Origin: CAZTAO01 sp964611645
GTDB taxonomy: Bacteria; Armatimonadota; UBA5829
Direction of reading: 5' to 3'
Assembly (NCBI GenBank): GCA_964611645.1
Contig: CAZTAO010000008.1
Location: 62,001 to 126,000 of the forward strand
DNA length: 64,000 nucleotides
Shown: positions 8,933 to 17,793 of the stretch, in pieces
Position numbering within the stretch: position 1 is the first letter of the stretch
Layout of the letters: each line of letters opens with the position of its first letter
Program-made: the position numbers and the translations under genes
The notes under the pieces: model-generated
The model's input: only the letters and a program-made list of their open reading frames with translations
What the model was told of the DNA's origin: nothing
The model's database searches: none

Positions 8933-9610
8933 TCAGTCTTCTAACGTGACGAGCCGTTCAATATCTGATGCGCGTTCGGCAACCGTTAGCCATCTGGTTC
9001 CATCGCGCGGGACATACCGTTCTGAACATTTGAACCACAGAGAGATACCAGATCGGTTGTGCGGGGTCTGTTTCGTGCTATTGGACGTGCTCGTCTTCGA
9101 CCTCTGACCCAGCATACCTTTCTTCCCGGTTGTCTGAAATCCTTTCTCGAGCATTACCATCTTGACAAGCACGCCCGTTGCCTGACGCAGTCTATAGGTG
9201 TGATCGCTATTGCCATCCATCATATAGCCGTGGAACCATTCCTGCTGTTCCAGTTCGCGCACGACCCCGGCCAGTGCAGGGAGGTCAAAATGCATCTCTG
9301 CACTGACTAGCCTGTCCTGACGATTGGGGTCCTGTAGAAAGTCAACCAAACGGGAAAGTGTAATCCCACTATCCCTCTCAACGTCCGAGTATTTTGATCC
9401 TTGCTTGCTGTCTAGGAATTCTTGCTTGGTAAACATGACATCGACCTCCATAGTAGTCTGACCACACCTGTCATTATAGACAGTGTGAAACGCGCTGTCA
9501 AATGAATGTGCTAGCAGCCCATATTCCTGGATTTGAGTTGCGGTTGCAGTCGGTTCTCTTGACGGTAATCTATATGCACAAGTGTCACTGCCGAATCCTT
9601 TGGACCCCAC
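8933..9610 (-). CDS. Hypothetical protein
   Basis: I do not recognise this product. The open frame gives 225 residues, but the first 50 look low-complexity and a start at the internal Met of MEVDVMFTKQEFLDSKQ is equally possible. The middle is acidic and helical (LSRLVDFLQDPNRQDRLV), and the C-terminal third is basic and Ser/Thr-rich. Base composition here looks more AT-rich than in the flanking enzymes, fitting an accessory stretch next to a decayed DUF5131 gene. Confidence 0.5.
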   Translation of the reverse strand: MGSKGFGSDTCAYRLPSREPTATATQIQEYGLLAHSFDSAFHTVYNDRCGQTTMEVDVMFTKQEFLDSKQGSKYSDVERDSGITLSRLVDFLQDPNRQDRLVSAEMHFDLPALAGVVRELEQQEWFHGYMMDGNSDHTYRLRQATGVLVKMVMLEKGFQTTGKKGMLGQRSKTSTSNSTKQTPHNRSGISLWFKCSERYVPRDGTRWLTVAERASDIERLVTLED

Positions 9611-9779
9611 CGGCCAGGTGGAACACTAATTGTGATTATCTCTAGAGGTTGATTGCGCCAAGCCCACTGGGCTCCCACACGCTTGGAGGTCCGCATACTC
9701 GCCGAGAAACAAACTAGGTCATGTCGGCGTCCTTGTCAATTGCGAGGCGAAAGAGTAGAATTGATCAACTGATTCTGCG

Positions 9780-10271
9780 ATGATACCTTGGAGGGATGGA
9801 GTGTTGGGTATTAAATTGTGCAAACCAGTCATAACGCGTAATGCCTGCAGACTGAGCAACGTAAGACTTGTGGTTCAAATACTAGCAATGGCTCTAGTAA
9901 CGTTATTCTTGTCCTCGTGTTTTGGCCCGACACTGGATGAGTGTGAGGCTATGAATGCAGCTGAGGCTCGTGTGCGAGATCAGTTGAAGTGTCCAAGCAC
10001 TGCGAAGTTCCCTGATACTAAGGTTCTCGACAGCGCGAAAACCTCGGATGGTGAGACAGTATACCTTGTTCAGGCAGCAGTTGATGCAGAAAACAGCTTT
10101 GGGGCAATGATGCGCTCACACCATCTTGTCGTGCTATACGTAAAGGGAAACGAAACCTCCTGGAGCAGGATGTTCGCGGTGCATGAGATTTCAGACAGTA
10201 CTCCAACAGAGTTGGAAATATCGATAGCAAAGGATGCGAATCAGTGGCCTGAGACACCAAAGGGCAGATGA
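9780..10271 (+). CDS. Small putative lipoprotein
   Basis: The open frame is 163 residues. A hydrophobic segment with a lipobox-like LFLSSC ends at Cys47, so the true start is probably internal, for example the Met at residue 37 or a nearby alternative codon. The mature part has ARVRDQLKCPSTAKFPD, resembling the (L)xSPSTAKFP motif of small uncharacterised envelope proteins, followed by beta-strand-like sequence (TVYLVQAAVDAENSFG, HHLVVLYVKG). Function is unknown; a periplasmic or surface location is inferred from the signal. Confidence 0.65.
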   Translation: MIPWRDGVLGIKLCKPVITRNACRLSNVRLVVQILAMALVTLFLSSCFGPTLDECEAMNAAEARVRDQLKCPSTAKFPDTKVLDSAKTSDGETVYLVQAAVDAENSFGAMMRSHHLVVLYVKGNETSWSRMFAVHEISDSTPTELEISIAKDANQWPETPKGR

Positions 10272-10431
10272 CTCCGGCTTTGATCGGCATTCTCACTGCC
10301 AATCTGAACGTACGTGAATATACTGACAGACAAGCGGCCAGTTCCGGGCTCTATTGGTTCGTATCCGGCATCCCGCCCTCCTTCCCAACCGTGCTACCAT
10401 ATACCGTCCCATAATCAAAGGAGATCACTTC

Positions 10432-11721
10432 ATGAACACTTCCCAGATATGCGTCCTTCTTGCATTGGTTGGAATCCTGCTGGTCGGCTCTGTCCCCTCA
10501 AACGCGGCCTGGAAGCAGGACCGGTTTATTGTTACTGCGTATTGCACGCCGCCTGCCGAGGATGGGCCTTTGGCGGCTTTCGCGGGAGAGGGTTATAACC
10601 TTACCTGGGCGCCCGCGGACAAGCTCGATCTTGTGCGGAAGTATGGGCTGCGAGCGATGGTTCAGGATGGGCTGCTTCAGGCTTCGACTCTCGATACCCC
10701 TGAGCAGCGGGCTAAGCTGGATGAGCTTATCAACCGCGTCAAGAACCATCCCGCGATGGGGGGCTATTACCTTATCGATGAACCCGGCGCGAGTTCATTC
10801 GAGGGCTGGGGGAAGCTGGTTGCCTACCTCAAGGAGCGCGACCCCAAACACATGGCGTACATCAATCTTTTCCCGACGTACGCTCAAGCCGAGGGCCAGC
10901 TCAACGTATCGCCTGATGACATCAAGAAAGCATCCGAGACCCCCGACGGAGTATTCACCCCCACCGCCAACCGCGGCGGCAATATGGATGTCGCGTGGGC
11001 ATATAAAGCATATTTGCAGCGGTTCATAGACACAGTAAAGCCGGAACTGATAAGCTGGGACCACTATCACTTCGAACAATCCGGAGATGGGACTCAGTAT
11101 TTCCTCAATCTGGAACTGATCCGGGACACCGCTCTCAAGGCCAAGCTGCCATTCCTGAACATCATCCAGGCAAACACTATCGTCAGCACGTGGCGGCGAA
11201 CAACCATCGACGAAATGCGGTTCCTGATCTACACCACCATGGCCTACGGCGGTCGCGGGATATCCTACTTCACATACTGGGGGCCTGTGGAGTATCACGG
11301 GCTGTATGAGGATGGGAAGCAGACCTCTCACGCTCTCGACGCCGCGGCTCTAAATAAAGGCATGAACGCAATCGGCCCAGAACTGATGAAGCTCAAGAGC
11401 GTCGGGGTGTACCATAGCAAAGAGATCCCCTGGGGTGGACGCCCCGTGCCCGCAGACTGCCCGGTGCAGGTAGAGTCGCTGACACCCTGCGTGTTGGGTC
11501 TGTTCGGAGACAAGACCGAGGTTGAAGCATTCATGTTGGTCAACCGAGACTACAAGAACCCCGCCCAAGTCAACTTGTACTTCACCAAAGGCATCAAGAG
11601 CCTGCGAGAGTTCAGCCGCGAAACGGGCAAATGGAAGAACCTCGGCAAGGTGATGACCGGTCGGCCACTCTTCATAACCGTGGAGCCCGGGGATGGAAGG
11701 CTGTTTCGGCTGGTGAGATAA
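10432..11721 (+). CDS. Secreted TIM-barrel-like protein (glycosidase-like), copy 1
   Basis: This 429-residue protein begins with a signal peptide (CVLLALVGILLVG to SNAAW). The ATG at 10432 is preceded by AAAGGAG at ideal distance; an upstream in-frame start is less likely. The body resembles the (beta/alpha)8 part of retaining glycosidases or GH42/GH5-like proteins: GYYLIDEPG, PELISWDHYHFE, and GRGISYFTYWGP near residue 280. Acidic residues in DEP and the Trp-rich strand fit a sugar-binding site, but no family is certain. The next gene is a same-length, closely similar paralogue. Confidence 0.8.
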   Translation: MNTSQICVLLALVGILLVGSVPSNAAWKQDRFIVTAYCTPPAEDGPLAAFAGEGYNLTWAPADKLDLVRKYGLRAMVQDGLLQASTLDTPEQRAKLDELINRVKNHPAMGGYYLIDEPGASSFEGWGKLVAYLKERDPKHMAYINLFPTYAQAEGQLNVSPDDIKKASETPDGVFTPTANRGGNMDVAWAYKAYLQRFIDTVKPELISWDHYHFEQSGDGTQYFLNLELIRDTALKAKLPFLNIIQANTIVSTWRRTTIDEMRFLIYTTMAYGGRGISYFTYWGPVEYHGLYEDGKQTSHALDAAALNKGMNAIGPELMKLKSVGVYHSKEIPWGGRPVPADCPVQVESLTPCVLGLFGDKTEVEAFMLVNRDYKNPAQVNLYFTKGIKSLREFSRETGKWKNLGKVMTGRPLFITVEPGDGRLFRLVR

Positions 11722-11757
11722 ATCCGCCAAATTAGACATAGAAAAGGAAGTCATTGT

Positions 11758-13047
11758 ATGAATAGTTATCAGTTGTGCGTATTACTTGTTTTGGTTGGAA
11801 TCCTGCTGGTTGGCTGTGTCCCGGCGAATGCTGGGTGGAAGCAGGACCGGTTTATGATTACGGTTTGGTGTAACCCTCCGGCGGAGGAAGGGCCTCTCAC
11901 GGATTACCGCGATGAGGGGTATACGCTTGCTTGGGTTCCCGCGGAGAGGCTGGACATGGCGCAGAAGCTTGGCCTGCAGGGAATGCTTCGGGACCCGCTT
12001 CTGGAGACCCCTGCAACCCTCGATACCGCCGAGGGCCGGGCACAGTTGGACGCGCTTATCGAGAAGGTGAAGAACCATCCCGCGATGGAAGCCTACTATC
12101 TCGTGGATGAGCCGGGAGTGAGCGCGTTCGAGGGTTGGGGGAAGATGGTTGCGTATCTCAAGGAGCGCGACCCCAAGCATCTGGCATATATCAACCTCTA
12201 TCCCACCTACGCCTCCAAGGAGCAGCTCAACCTTTCGGCGGATGAGATTAGGAAGATCTCAACCACCGGCGACCAGATATTCACAGCCCTTGCCGGCGAG
12301 CAGGGCAGCGTGGATGTGGCTCTGGCATACAAGCAGTATCTGCAGCGGTTTGTGGATGTGGTCAAGCCAGAACTCATCAGCTACGACCACTACCACTTCT
12401 TCGGCTGGGGAGACGGCGCACAGTATTTCCTCAACCTCGAGCTGATCCGCTCCGCCGCGTTAACGGCCAAGCTGCCTTTCCTCAACATAATCCAGGCGGA
12501 CCGCTTCGACCAGGGCTGGAGACGGCCCAACGCCAACGAAATGCGGTTCCTGGTCTACACCACAATGGCATACGGCGGCCGAGGCATATCCTACTTCACA
12601 TACTGGGGCCCAGAGTCTTACCATGGCCTCTACGAGGACGGCAAGCGCACCCCGTACGCCCTGGACGCCGCTGTCCTCAACAAAGAAATGGCCATCCTCG
12701 GCCCCGAGTTGATGAAGCTCACAAGCACCGAAGTCTACCACACCGGAGACATCGCATTCGGAGCCAGAGCCATTCCCGCGGATTGCCCCATCCAGGTTTC
12801 AAGCAAGTCCCCGAGCCTGCTGGGACTCTTCACCGAGAACACCGGTACTGACGCCTTCATGATCATGAACCGGGACTACAAAAACCTCTCCAGCGTGAAG
12901 CTGACCTTCGCCAAAGGCATCACCGGCCTGCGAGAGTTCAACCGCAAGACCAAGAAGTGGCAGACCTACGTCAAGCTTACCGACGGCGGCCCGGCAGTAG
13001 TCCTGCTACAGCCCGCCGATGGCAGACTCTTCAAGTTGGTGAAGTAG
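11758..13047 (+). CDS. Secreted TIM-barrel-like protein (glycosidase-like), copy 2
   Basis: This paralogue of the preceding gene has the same length (429 residues) and collinear motifs: VDEPG, PELISYDHYHFF, RGISYFTYWGP and a C-terminal beta part ending DGRLFKLVK. The signal peptide is better preserved as a possible lipobox (GILLVGC, Cys20). It lies 36 bases downstream of copy 1, with AAAAGGAAG before the ATG. The pair looks like a tandem duplication that has diverged mostly in the N-terminal loops. The substrate is unknown. Confidence 0.8.
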   Translation: MNSYQLCVLLVLVGILLVGCVPANAGWKQDRFMITVWCNPPAEEGPLTDYRDEGYTLAWVPAERLDMAQKLGLQGMLRDPLLETPATLDTAEGRAQLDALIEKVKNHPAMEAYYLVDEPGVSAFEGWGKMVAYLKERDPKHLAYINLYPTYASKEQLNLSADEIRKISTTGDQIFTALAGEQGSVDVALAYKQYLQRFVDVVKPELISYDHYHFFGWGDGAQYFLNLELIRSAALTAKLPFLNIIQADRFDQGWRRPNANEMRFLVYTTMAYGGRGISYFTYWGPESYHGLYEDGKRTPYALDAAVLNKEMAILGPELMKLTSTEVYHTGDIAFGARAIPADCPIQVSSKSPSLLGLFTENTGTDAFMIMNRDYKNLSSVKLTFAKGITGLREFNRKTKKWQTYVKLTDGGPAVVLLQPADGRLFKLVK

Positions 13048-13295
13048 TCTTGAACACGATTCACCAGATTAGGGGATGGACAGGATGGGGCAGGTCTGCA
13101 CTGTCAGCCTCGCCAATCCTGCCCATCCTTGAATCCCTTAATCTTGTTCAGACAATTCCCCCTCCCGCCAGGAGGGGGCTAGGGGGCGGTTCCTTCAGCC
13201 TATCAGTTTTGTTCCCGCCTTACGTTAGGAGAACCTCACCCCGGCCCTCTCCCAGCGTGGAGAGGGTGAAAAGCAGATTCCTCCCTTCGGTCGGA
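13048..13295. repeat. Mosaic of interspersed repeats
   Basis: Three elements seen elsewhere in the window lie back to back: a relative of the 59550-59640 inverted-repeat element (13048-13154), the CCCCCTCCCGCC...GGAGGGGG element (13155-13195, again at 17255), and a CCTCACCCCGGCCCTCTCCC element (about 13229-13268). The last piece, ending TTCGGTCGGAATGAC, leads directly into the next gene's start codon. No independent gene is seen. Confidence 0.75.
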
Positions 13296-15323
13296 ATGAC
13301 AGTGGCTTTGTGCCTACTTGCTGTCGCCGGGTCCTGCGCCCCCAAACCCCTCACCCTAACCCAATCCAGAAGCACCTGGACCCTGGCCAACAAGCGGATG
13401 TCGGTCGGCGTGTCGAAGACGAGCGGAGAGATCCTGTTTGTGCGTGACAAGAAGACCAACGTCCTGTCTTCTTCCGCTGCGCTGCGGATCGTTGACGTGG
13501 TCGCGGGCGCTACCTTTTCTGATCGTGATATGAGCGTGCGGGGGAGCGACGTCGTCTCAACCAAAGACTCAGTTCAACTCACAGTTCGCCGGACCAACGG
13601 CAAGGACTACTCGGTGGTATCCAAGTTCACGGTCGATGCAACCTCCGTTCGGGTGGACTGCGAGGTCTCTTGCGGCAAGCCCACGGCGAGCGAGTTCAAT
13701 ATCGATTTCCTCTTCCCCATCGCCTCTCAGAAGTTCGAGAATGTGTTCTGGCCGATGGTGGGCGCGCCCTTCGATATTCATAATCCCGGCGTCCCGAAGT
13801 TGGTCTACAGGTGGGGTATTCTGGTCCCGGAAGCAACCGTCTACAACCCGACCACCGATTCAGGTGTCAGCTTCATCGCGCCTATAGGCATGCCCAAACC
13901 GGGCTTCTCGTTCGATTGGCAGGGCACATACCCCGACAACACGCTCGCCATTAGCAACTTCTACCTCGCGGGCGGCGGTGGCAAGAATGCCAAAGCGTCG
14001 ATTTACATAGTCTGCCACGAAGGCGACTGGCGGCCTGGGTTGGGGTGGATGGTATCGAAGTACCCCGACTACTTCCGCGCGCCAAGGAGCAAGTTCCCGG
14101 GCGAGGGGCCGATGTCCATACTATTCTCCACAACCTCCGATGACTGGATGAAGCGCTACGCCGATATCGGGGTCAAGTGGCTGGAGTATCAATACTGCTT
14201 CCCGTTCTACGGCCTCTACGCGCCCAAGGGCGACGCCTGGAGCATCATCGCCGACAGCGACAAGGTGAGCCTGGAGGAGTGGGAAAAGGGTGGGGCGGTC
14301 GGAGCGCCGTTCGGCAAGAGCGTCATGCAAAACAAGTTCAACCTCGCCCGCAAGAACGGCATATCCATGTATCTATACTACCAGCATGCAGACGTTTGGC
14401 ATCAGTATGCCGAGAAGTACTACGCCGCTGACATCGCCAAAGACGAGAAAGGCGATGCGCTTCCCGCGTTCAACCTCTGCCGCCTGATGAACTCCGATCC
14501 ATCGACCAAGTGGGGCAAGGATATCCGGCAGCAGGCGCGCGATATGCTCAAAGCGTTTCCGGGGATTGATGGCCTCCTGTGGGATGAGCTTTTCTACGTC
14601 AATTACGACTTCGCGCACGACGACGGCATTACTATGCGAGGCAGCAGACCGTGCTATCAACTCGGCTTCGCCTGCGAGAAGCTGGTGAAAGAAGTGGTGC
14701 CGCTGATGCACCGGAACGGGAAAGCGGTCTGGGGCAACGTGCCGTCCAGCGTGGAAGTGATACACGGGATCGACGGCATCCTGATAGAAAGCCCGGACTC
14801 CTACGCGGAAACCATGCAATACCTAACTATCGCCAAGCCGATGGTATTGCTGAGTTACGACAAAGACATCAAAGCCACCGAGGACAAGCTCAAACGCTGC
14901 ATCCTCTTCGGCGCATTCCCCGGCCTCACGGAAGAGCAGTTCCCGAAAGGTGAAGATGGCCGCTCACTGGAACGACGATACAAGCCAATGATAGATCGCC
15001 TGACAGGCCGAGAGTGGGTCCTGACCGCTCACGCTCTCACGCTCCCGCCAAACGTCCGAGGCAATATCTTCAAGACCAAGACCAACTATCTGGTCACACT
15101 GATTACACCCGAAGCCACCCAACTAGGCGATTCCAAACCGACTGTGGTGCGAGTCCCGGTATCCATCAAAGTAGCAGACGCAAGTAAGATCAAGCGCTGC
15201 CATCTCCTCACCAGCGAAGGCGGCCCGCCGACCGCGTTACCGTTCACCAGAGGGCAAGATGGAGTCATCAATGCAGTAGTCCCATCGCACAAAGTGGCTT
15301 CAATGGTGGTGTTTGGCAAGTGA
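13296..15323 (+). CDS. Large putative lipoprotein, glycosidase-like
   Basis: The frame is open further upstream, but that part translates interspersed repeats. The ATG at 13296 gives MTVALCLLAVAGSCAP, a short lipoprotein signal with Cys14, and is the most plausible start, leaving 675 residues. The N-terminal 300 residues are beta-rich (an Asp/Thr-rich beta-sandwich similar to the N-terminal domains of large glycosidases). The second half looks like a TIM barrel with IDGLLWDELFYVNYDF near residue 425 and VIHGIDGILIESPDS near 490. An extracellular glycosidase is likely; family and substrate are not determined. Confidence 0.78.
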   Translation: MTVALCLLAVAGSCAPKPLTLTQSRSTWTLANKRMSVGVSKTSGEILFVRDKKTNVLSSSAALRIVDVVAGATFSDRDMSVRGSDVVSTKDSVQLTVRRTNGKDYSVVSKFTVDATSVRVDCEVSCGKPTASEFNIDFLFPIASQKFENVFWPMVGAPFDIHNPGVPKLVYRWGILVPEATVYNPTTDSGVSFIAPIGMPKPGFSFDWQGTYPDNTLAISNFYLAGGGGKNAKASIYIVCHEGDWRPGLGWMVSKYPDYFRAPRSKFPGEGPMSILFSTTSDDWMKRYADIGVKWLEYQYCFPFYGLYAPKGDAWSIIADSDKVSLEEWEKGGAVGAPFGKSVMQNKFNLARKNGISMYLYYQHADVWHQYAEKYYAADIAKDEKGDALPAFNLCRLMNSDPSTKWGKDIRQQARDMLKAFPGIDGLLWDELFYVNYDFAHDDGITMRGSRPCYQLGFACEKLVKEVVPLMHRNGKAVWGNVPSSVEVIHGIDGILIESPDSYAETMQYLTIAKPMVLLSYDKDIKATEDKLKRCILFGAFPGLTEEQFPKGEDGRSLERRYKPMIDRLTGREWVLTAHALTLPPNVRGNIFKTKTNYLVTLITPEATQLGDSKPTVVRVPVSIKVADASKIKRCHLLTSEGGPPTALPFTRGQDGVINAVVPSHKVASMVVFGK

Positions 15324-15338
15324 TTAGCTTACGTGCCC

Positions 15339-15383
15339 CCTCGCCCACCGCAGTGGGAGAGGGCTGGGGTGAGGGAACCTTCC
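15339..15383. repeat. GC-rich interspersed repeat (CTCACCCC-type)
   Basis: CCCTCGCCCACCGCAGTGGG followed by AGAGGGCTGGGGTGAGGG; an imperfect hairpin nearly identical to 55522-55562 and related to 13229 and 57095. Confidence 0.75.
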
Positions 15384-15417
15384 ACGTGGGAGTCACATGC
15401 ACCCTCGGAGCTTATGA

Positions 15418-17253
15418 ATGAGCACCATTGACCCCCTCTCAATCCTGCGCGAAGTCTTCGGCTACCCCAGCTTCCGGGGGCATCAGCGCGAGATCATTGA
15501 CCGGGTGATAGCCGGCGGCGACGCGTTCGTGCTTATGCCCACCGGCGGTGGGAAGTCGCTGTGCTACCAGATCCCCTCGATGATCAGGCCGGGGGTAGGG
15601 GTGATAGTATCGCCGCTTATCGCGCTGATGCAGGACCAGGTCCGGGCGATGCGGCTCGCCGGAGTCCGCGCGGCTTTCCTCAACTCCACCCTCAGCCCCG
15701 AGGCGGCGGAAGAGACCGAAAGGCAGCTTCTGGACGGCGAACTGGACCTCATCTACATCGCCCCCGAGCGCCTGCTTACCCCAAGCACACTGGCCCTAAT
15801 CGACCGCTGCAAGGTTGGCCTCTTCGCCATTGATGAAGCCCACTGCGTTTCCCAATGGGGCCACGACTTCCGCTCGGAGTATCTGCAGCTTGGCATCCTG
15901 CACGAGAGATACCCAGACATTCCCCGAATGGCGCTCACTGCCACCGCGGATGATCTCACCCGGCGGGAGATAGTTGAGCGCTTGAAGCTCGAAGAGGCGA
16001 AGATCTTCGTCACAGGCTTCGACCGACCGAACATCCGGTATCGCATCGTGCCCAAGCAGAACCCCAAGCAGCAGCTTCTCACATTCATCAACGCCGAGCA
16101 CGAGGGCGACTCAGGGATCGTCTACTGCCTGTCGCGCAAGAAGACCGAGGACACCGCAGAATGGCTGACGGACCACGGCAGACGCGCATTGCCATACCAC
16201 GCCGGTATGGAGGCCACCGATCGCCATCGCAACCAGGAGATGTTCCTGCGGGACGACGGCTTGATCATAGTTGCCACCATCGCCTTCGGAATGGGAATCG
16301 ACAAGCCGGACGTCCGCTTCGTCGCTCACCTCGATCTTCCGAAGAGCATTGAGGCTTACTATCAGGAGACAGGCCGCGCCGGGCGAGACGGCCTCCCTGC
16401 TGACGCTTTCATGACCTACGGTATTTCCGATGTGGTGATGCTGCGCAAATTCATCGAGGACTCCGAGGCCGGCGAGCAGCACAAGATGGTGGAACGGAAG
16501 AAGCTCGACGCCCTACTGGGAATGTGCGAGACCACCCACTGCCGCCGCAAGGTGATGCTTTCATATTTTGGCGAAGACCTCTCCGACTCCTGCGACAACT
16601 GCGACAGATGCCTCAATCCGGTGGAAGAATGGGATGGCACAAAGGTCGCGCAAAAAGCTCTCTACTGCGTGAAACAGACGGGCCAAAGGTTCGGCACTGC
16701 GCACCTGGTGGATGTGCTCGTTGGCAAGGATTCCGAGCGGATCAGGGAACTGCGCCACGACAAACTCAGCGCATTCGGCGGAGGCAAGGAACTGACTGCC
16801 AACGAGTGGCTGTCGGTATTTCGGCAATTGGTTGCAATGGGCTTGCTCGCAGTAGACCTGGAGAAGTACGGCGCAGTCAAACTCACTGAGCACTACGAAG
16901 CTGTGATGAAGAGCGAGCGCCCGGTTTCTCTGCGAAAAGAAGTTGCCAAGCGCGGCAGGCGGAACAAAGAAGAGCGCGCCAAGGACAAGGCCGAAAGACG
17001 CGCAATGGCGGCAGGTATCCCGGAAGACGCTCCGCTCTTCGAGGCCCTGCGCACCCTGCGGCTGGGTCTGGCAAGACAGTCAGACATCCCACCGTACGTA
17101 ATCTTCCACGACTCCACCCTGCTGGAAATGGCCCGTCTCCGTCCCCAGACCATGCGGGAACTCGGCAACATAACAGGAGTAGGCCAACACAAGCTGGAGA
17201 TGTACGGAGAGCAATTCCTTGCTGTTCTGAAGCAGTTTGGGAAGAGGCAGTAG
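15418..17253 (+). CDS. recQ: ATP-dependent DNA helicase RecQ
   Basis: This 611-residue protein has the complete RecQ layout: Walker A TGGGKS near residue 45, DEAH box in AIDEAHCVSQWGHDFR, the motif-VI region QETGRAGRDGLPA, and the zinc-binding RQC cysteines CETTHCRRKVMLSYFGE followed by CDNCDRC. A winged-helix region comes next, and a C-terminal HRDC domain spans about residues 535-605. It is a 3'-5' helicase acting in recombination and fork repair. Length matches the family. It stands as a single gene between repeat elements, with no clear operon partner. Confidence 0.97.
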   Translation: MSTIDPLSILREVFGYPSFRGHQREIIDRVIAGGDAFVLMPTGGGKSLCYQIPSMIRPGVGVIVSPLIALMQDQVRAMRLAGVRAAFLNSTLSPEAAEETERQLLDGELDLIYIAPERLLTPSTLALIDRCKVGLFAIDEAHCVSQWGHDFRSEYLQLGILHERYPDIPRMALTATADDLTRREIVERLKLEEAKIFVTGFDRPNIRYRIVPKQNPKQQLLTFINAEHEGDSGIVYCLSRKKTEDTAEWLTDHGRRALPYHAGMEATDRHRNQEMFLRDDGLIIVATIAFGMGIDKPDVRFVAHLDLPKSIEAYYQETGRAGRDGLPADAFMTYGISDVVMLRKFIEDSEAGEQHKMVERKKLDALLGMCETTHCRRKVMLSYFGEDLSDSCDNCDRCLNPVEEWDGTKVAQKALYCVKQTGQRFGTAHLVDVLVGKDSERIRELRHDKLSAFGGGKELTANEWLSVFRQLVAMGLLAVDLEKYGAVKLTEHYEAVMKSERPVSLRKEVAKRGRRNKEERAKDKAERRAMAAGIPEDAPLFEALRTLRLGLARQSDIPPYVIFHDSTLLEMARLRPQTMRELGNITGVGQHKLEMYGEQFLAVLKQFGKRQ

Positions 17254-17254
17254 C

Positions 17255-17293
17255 ATTCCCCCTCCCGCCAGGAGGGGGCTAGGGGGCGGTTCT
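17255..17293. repeat. GC-rich hairpin repeat
   Basis: CCCCCTCC-CGCCA-GGAGGGGG hairpin followed by CTAGGGGGCGG; the same element is at 13155-13195. It follows the recQ stop and may also act as a terminator. Confidence 0.75.
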
Positions 17294-17295
17294 TC

Positions 17296-17775
17296 TCACC
17301 CAACTCTGGCCAACCGCGTCTCGCGTCTAGCAGACAACCACGACCCCAGCCCGCGCAAGGCAAATGCCCGGAACCAGATCAGTGTCAATCCCCAGACTGT
17401 GTCGAAGATGACATTTGGTAATGCCTCCGGATAACGGAGGAAGAACCAAGCAAGGGTGAACTTGGACATTACTGCGATGGCGAATACTATGGTCACGAGC
17501 CAAGATATCCCAGGATGGTGTGGCTCCCAGTGGGTCAGCGAAGTTGTCGACGGGTTCTGCTTCCACATCCAAGAAAGCATCATTATGTACCACGGCGATA
17601 CCGTGATCCACATAATGAAGTATCCCCCCGCCAAGACGAATACAGCTCCGCTGGGATCGTTAGCAATCTCCCCCCATGTCATAGTATCCGCGAAGTGGAA
17701 GGCAACTGGCAGACCCATGCACCACATTGCAGCCGCCAGAACTGTAAAGCAGGTCCTGTTAAGTGGTATCCTCAA
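17296..17775 (-). CDS. Hypothetical membrane protein, four predicted helices
   Basis: This is a 159-residue hydrophobic protein with about four membrane segments (residues 8-28, 45-70, 93-112, 120-140) and short charged ends. I do not recognise a family. It lies 18 bases downstream of the sialidase-like gene on the same strand, so the two may be co-transcribed. Confidence 0.65.
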   Translation of the reverse strand: MRIPLNRTCFTVLAAAMWCMGLPVAFHFADTMTWGEIANDPSGAVFVLAGGYFIMWITVSPWYIMMLSWMWKQNPSTTSLTHWEPHHPGISWLVTIVFAIAVMSKFTLAWFFLRYPEALPNVIFDTVWGLTLIWFRAFALRGLGSWLSARRETRLARVG

Positions 17776-17793
17776 TTCGCATCTCCCTTTCTC

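Noticed and set aside
12957..13295. Extended N-terminus of the large lipoprotein
   Set aside because: It translates the end of the previous gene and three repeat elements.
13048..13295. CRISPR array
   Set aside because: Repeats are of different types and not regularly spaced; no cas genes occur in the window.
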